Of a stretch of 64,000 bases of DNA, positions 61,244 to 64,000 are shown piece after piece; positions within the stretch are counted from its first letter, which is position 1; every line of letters begins with the position of its first letter. The notes under the pieces were generated by a model that worked only from the letters and a program-made list of their open reading frames with translations, searched no databases and had not been told where the DNA came from. The DNA lies in NCBI RefSeq assembly GCF_000240165.1, contig NC_017586.1:2542001-2606000 (forward strand), read 5' to 3'. The DNA is from Streptantibioticus cattleyicolor NRRL 8057 = DSM 46488 (GTDB taxonomy: Bacteria; Actinomycetota; Actinomycetes; Streptomycetales; Streptomycetaceae). A program made the position numbers and the translations under genes.

Positions 61244-62212
61244 GTGCACGCGATCGTCCTGCACCGGTTCGGCCCGGCCGGCAACCTTCGTCACGAGCGG
61301 GTCGAGGACCCGGAGCCCGGCACCGGCCAGGTGCGTATCGCGGTGCGGGCGGCCGGGGTGCACCTGGTGGACACCCGGCTGCGGGAGGGGGTGGCCGGCG
61401 GTCCGCTGCCGTTGCCCGAGCTGCCGACCGTGCCCGGCCGCGAGGTGGCCGGGGTGGTGGACGCGGTCGGCCCGGACACCGATCCGGGGTGGGTCGGCCG
61501 CCGGGTGGTGGCCCACCTCGGCGCGGTCCCCGGCGGCTACGCCGAGCTGGCGGTGACCGGTACGGAACGGCTGCACGCCGTCCCGGACGGGCTCGACGAG
61601 GCGGCGGCGGTCGCCATGATCGGCACCGGCCGCACGGCCATGGGGCTGCTGCGCCCGGCCCGGCTGACCGCCGGGGACGTGGTGCTGGTCACCGCCGCGG
61701 CGGGCGGCATCGGCACCCTGCTGACGCAGTCCGCGCTGCGGCGCGGCGCCACCGTGGTCGGCCTGGCCGGCGGCGCGGCCAAGACGGCCCGGGTGCGGGA
61801 GCTGGGGGCGGCGGCGGTGGACTACCGGGAGCCCGGCTGGCCGCGGCGGGTACGGGAGGTGCTGGACGGGCGGACGGCGAGCGTGGTCTTCGACGCGGTG
61901 GGCGGCGCCACCGGCCGGGCCGCGGTGGAGCTGCTGGGCGAGGGCGGCCGGCACATCCCGTACGGCTGGTTCGACGAGGGGCCGGTGGCGCTCGGCGAGG
62001 AGGAGCTGGCGCGGCGCGGTATCACCTCGTACTCCCCGCTCGGTGCCCCGATGATGGCCGTCCTGCGCGAGCTGGAGGAGGAGGCGCTGGCCGAGGCCGC
62101 GGCGGGCCGGCTGGTGCCCGCGGTGCGGTCGTTCCCGCTGGCCGAGGCCGCCGAGGCACACCGCGCGCTGGAGTCCCGGGCAACGATGGGCAAGGTGGTG
62201 CTGTGTCCGTAA
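61244..62212 (+). CDS. Zinc-binding dehydrogenase / quinone oxidoreductase
   Basis: A 322-residue medium-chain dehydrogenase-like NADPH:quinone reductase. The N-terminal GroES-like part ends in PTVPGREVAGVVDAVG (near residue 65). The Rossmann part has VVLVTAAAGGIGTLLTQSA near residue 145 for NADPH. The catalytic-zinc ligands of alcohol dehydrogenases are missing, as in quinone reductases. GTG 61244 has GGAG before it. A SoxR box in its promoter predicts induction by redox-cycling compounds such as actinorhodin-type quinones. In S. coelicolor the SoxR target SCO4266 is described as an oxidoreductase. Confidence 0.9.
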   Translation: MHAIVLHRFGPAGNLRHERVEDPEPGTGQVRIAVRAAGVHLVDTRLREGVAGGPLPLPELPTVPGREVAGVVDAVGPDTDPGWVGRRVVAHLGAVPGGYAELAVTGTERLHAVPDGLDEAAAVAMIGTGRTAMGLLRPARLTAGDVVLVTAAAGGIGTLLTQSALRRGATVVGLAGGAAKTARVRELGAAAVDYREPGWPRRVREVLDGRTASVVFDAVGGATGRAAVELLGEGGRHIPYGWFDEGPVALGEEELARRGITSYSPLGAPMMAVLRELEEEALAEAAAGRLVPAVRSFPLAEAAEAHRALESRATMGKVVLCP

Positions 62213-62250
62213 GGGCAGGGCGGGGTCCCTGCAGGCTCTAGGATTCCGGC

Positions 62251-62739
62251 GTGATCGACCTCGGCTACGCCTTGTCCCGGCGCTTTCCGGATCCTCCGCA
62301 GACCGATTACCGGCAGGCGGACGTCCGGGCGCTGCGCCATGACCTGTTCTGCGGTGATGTGTACATCGCCGAGGGTGAGCGGGAGTTGTCCACAGCCTGG
62401 GGATGGGTCCCGGTGCTGGACTTCGCGTGGGCGCTGTGCGACATCGTCGAGCGGCTCGACCAGGATCCGATGGGCAGCCGGGCGTCGCGTCCGCAGCGGG
62501 CGGAGCTGGACTTCACGCAGTCCACCGAGCGGCTGCGGTTCACCCGGCGCTTCGGCTGGGTGGAGATCACCGCGGACTGGGCGGAGGACGAGTCGGCGCT
62601 CACCGTCCCCCACGCCGAACTGCGCCGGGAGGCACGGGACTTCCTGCACGACGTGGTCGCGGACCTGGCCGACATGCACGACGGGGTGTCGGACAATCCG
62701 GTCATCTGGAACCTGATGGCCAGGTTTCCCCGTGTATAG
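62251..62739 (+). CDS. Conserved hypothetical protein
   Basis: A 162-residue soluble protein, rich in acidic and aromatic residues, starting MIDLGYALSRRFPDPPQTDY. LSTAWGWVPVLDFAWALCDIVERL near residue 52 and FGWVEITADWAEDESALTV near residue 105 stand out. The C-terminus (LHDVVADLADMHDGVSDNPVIWNLMARFP) is helical. The family is not known to me. TAGGAT (62239-62244) six bases before the GTG indicates a leaderless transcript. Confidence 0.77.
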   Translation: MIDLGYALSRRFPDPPQTDYRQADVRALRHDLFCGDVYIAEGERELSTAWGWVPVLDFAWALCDIVERLDQDPMGSRASRPQRAELDFTQSTERLRFTRRFGWVEITADWAEDESALTVPHAELRREARDFLHDVVADLADMHDGVSDNPVIWNLMARFPRV

Positions 62740-62797
62740 AGGGGACGCTCCCGCACCTTCGGGGGCAACATCGACATCCCACAACGGTGGCGCATAC

Positions 62798-63403
62798 ATG
62801 GATACAGAACCGGACCACTCCGGCAGGAAGCGCCGCGGGTGCCTGGTACGGGCGGTCGTCGCCGCCGTCGTGGTGATCGCCGCCGCCCTCGGGGTCACCT
62901 GGCTGCTGACCAGGCCGCCCGCGCTGCCGGTGATCCCGGCGCAGTACCTGCCCACGATCCGGTCGGCCGCCGCCCGCTGCCCGGAGATCAGCGTTCCGCT
63001 GCTGGCCGCGCAGATCGACGCGGAGAGCCACTGGAACCCGCAGGCCGACTCCGGCAAGGCGCAGGGGATAGCGCAGTTCGACCCCGACACCTGGGCGGAG
63101 TGGGGGCGCGACCACGACGGGGACGGCAAGGCCGACGTGTGGGACCCCAAGGACGCCATACCGTCCCAGGCGGACTACATGTGCGAGCTGTACAAGGAGG
63201 TCCGCCACATCCCGGGCGACCCCACCCAGCTCGCGCTGGCCGCCTACAACGCCGGCCCCAACGCGGTTTTCCAGGCGAACGGCATCCCGCAGATCGACGA
63301 GACCGTCACCTACGTGCAGCGGATCGAGAAGCTGGTGCCGCAGTACGCGCAGACCTACGCCAAGCAGATCGGCGCCTCGGCGAGCCCGTCGGCGAGCCGC
63401 TGA
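62798..63403 (+). CDS. Membrane-anchored lytic transglycosylase (SLT-like)
   Basis: A 201-residue protein. One transmembrane segment (VVAAVVVIAAALGVTWLL, near residues 20-38) anchors it, and the rest is a lysozyme-like SLT domain outside. Glu76 in QIDAESHWNP is the expected catalytic residue, followed by GKAQGIAQFDPDTW and LALAAYNAGPNAV, all family hallmarks. An embedded DHDGDGKADVWDPKDA segment looks like a calcium loop. It would cleave peptidoglycan. ATG 62798 is the likely start. A perfect hairpin terminator follows. Confidence 0.9.
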   Translation: MDTEPDHSGRKRRGCLVRAVVAAVVVIAAALGVTWLLTRPPALPVIPAQYLPTIRSAAARCPEISVPLLAAQIDAESHWNPQADSGKAQGIAQFDPDTWAEWGRDHDGDGKADVWDPKDAIPSQADYMCELYKEVRHIPGDPTQLALAAYNAGPNAVFQANGIPQIDETVTYVQRIEKLVPQYAQTYAKQIGASASPSASR

Positions 63404-63423
63404 GCCCGGCCGGGCGGGCCGGT

Positions 63424-63470
63424 ACGACGACGGGCGGAGGGCGCCTCACGCGCCCTCCGCCCGTCGTCGT
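63424..63470. terminator. Perfect 21-bp hairpin terminator
   Basis: Positions 63424-63444 (ACGACGACGGGCGGAGGGCG, then C) pair with 63450-63470 around a five-base loop (CTCAC). It lies between the convergent transglycosylase and esterase genes and can serve both. Confidence 0.82.
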
Positions 63471-63487
63471 TCACGACCGCGCCGGTG

Positions 63488-64000
63488 TCACACCGACGGT
63501 CCCTGCATGTGCTCGCTGATCCACTGTATGGTGCCTTCGTCCATGCCCCGGGTGTAGCTGCGGGCGTTGTGCTCGCCGCCGGAGATGACCTGGAGGCGGC
63601 AGTTGACCGCGCCGTGGCAGTAGTCCTTGATGAAGGACTTGACCTTCACCATGTCGCTGCGTTCGGTGGTGCCGACCTGGAAGCCCAGGTAGACCTTGGG
63701 GCCGCCCTTCCTGGTGATCTGCTTGGCCAGCCACTCGGGGTTGTTGGCCCGCATCGCCGCCTGGTTGCCGTGCCACAGCGGGGAGTCGGGGACGATGTCG
63801 GGGCCGGAGGGGATGGCCGCCTTGAAGGTCTCGGGGTACTGCAGCACGCTCTTCAGGCCGCAGAAGCCGCCCGACGAGGAGCCCATGAAGCCCCAGCCGT
63901 TGCGGGTCTTGAGGGTGCGGAAGTTCTGCCGGACGAAGTCGGGGACGTCCTTCGTCAGCCAGGTGCCCATCTTCTGCGACCCGGGGATGTCACTGCAGTC
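63488..64000 (-). CDS. Esterase-family protein (partial, N-terminus beyond window)
   Basis: The last 171 residues of an alpha/beta-hydrolase of the putative esterase family (PF00756, like mycobacterial antigen 85 and esterase D). GFMGSSSGGFCGLKSVLQYPETF carries the nucleophilic serine in GSSSGG. GGEHNARSYTRGM near the end should hold the catalytic histidine. Two cysteines (DYCHGAVNC) may form a disulfide, fitting an exported enzyme. The reading frame stays open to base 64000, so the start is outside the window. Confidence 0.85.
   Translation of the reverse strand, partial: DCSDIPGSQKMGTWLTKDVPDFVRQNFRTLKTRNGWGFMGSSSGGFCGLKSVLQYPETFKAAIPSGPDIVPDSPLWHGNQAAMRANNPEWLAKQITRKGGPKVYLGFQVGTTERSDMVKVKSFIKDYCHGAVNCRLQVISGGEHNARSYTRGMDEGTIQWISEHMQGPSV

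Overview
The window reads as a chromosomal segment of a Streptomyces or a close relative. It has very high GC with G/C third positions, many GTG starts, dense gene packing, a menaquinone futalosine-pathway pair (mqnB-mqnD), a groEL without groES under two CIRCE elements, DasR-type dre sites around nagKA, and a GAF-PAS-GGDEF cyclase of the CdgB type. From memory, the order from the quinone oxidoreductase (61 kb) back through cdgB, nagA-nagK, otsB/otsA, gpgS, thrC-thiS, csp, groEL2, murQ and mqnD-mqnB follows the S. coelicolor SCO4266 to SCO433x region in reverse. This was not checked by search.

Layout. 0-3 kb: an abaA/whiJ-like regulatory cluster (XRE-DUF5753, DUF397, a TPR module without its HTH, an RsbW-like ATPase). 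3-9 kb: aldo/keto reductase; a marR-MFS-thpR-micropeptide operon; a purine permease; DUF2530. 9-16 kb: a CtpE-like P-type ATPase and a sacsin-like HATPase protein set between two copies of a large repeat. 16-30 kb: DUF3027, MFS, lipoprotein, mqnB-mqnD, cold-shock protein, HAD phosphatase, the XPB helicase and its partner protein (split by a Uma2 nuclease), and a GT87 enzyme. 30-39 kb: HelD-like RNA polymerase ATPase, cutC, HD hydrolase, a decayed operon ending in a PAF-acetylhydrolase-like lipase, a SLOG-XRE pair and a gene running into a repeat. 39-47 kb: murR-murQ, groEL2, csp, thiS-thrC and gpgS. 47-57 kb: trehalose genes, a sugar-binding lipoprotein, nagK-nagA, and a PfkB kinase with a class II aldolase. 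57-64 kb: cdgB, flavin reductase, arfB, terD, a SoxR-box quinone reductase, a lytic transglycosylase and a partial esterase.

The most unusual feature is an interspersed repeat family at six places (about 9.04-9.56, 15.25-15.95, 34.20-34.55, 36.01-36.36, 38.95-39.25 and 51.65-52.33 kb). It is built from two kinds of half-unit, L and R. Both kinds end outside in the same 30-bp sequence and meet inside at a nested hairpin. Three copies are complete L-R palindromes of about 0.5-0.7 kb; three are single halves. They carry no transposase and no convincing coding sequence. They sit tightly against gene ends, in some cases within a base or two of a stop codon, and they have reshaped neighbouring genes: a C-terminal extension, an unclear ATPase N-terminus, and a truncated operon.

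Functional links. nagK, nagA, the PfkB kinase and the aldolase form an amino-sugar catabolic block with dre-like sites. murR-murQ adds cell-wall MurNAc recycling. gpgS, otsA and otsB make compatible solutes. Regulatory sites readable in the sequence include the twin CIRCE, a SoxR box, dre-like sites, a BldD-like box, an RpiR-type operator, about ten leaderless promoters and several strong intrinsic terminators.
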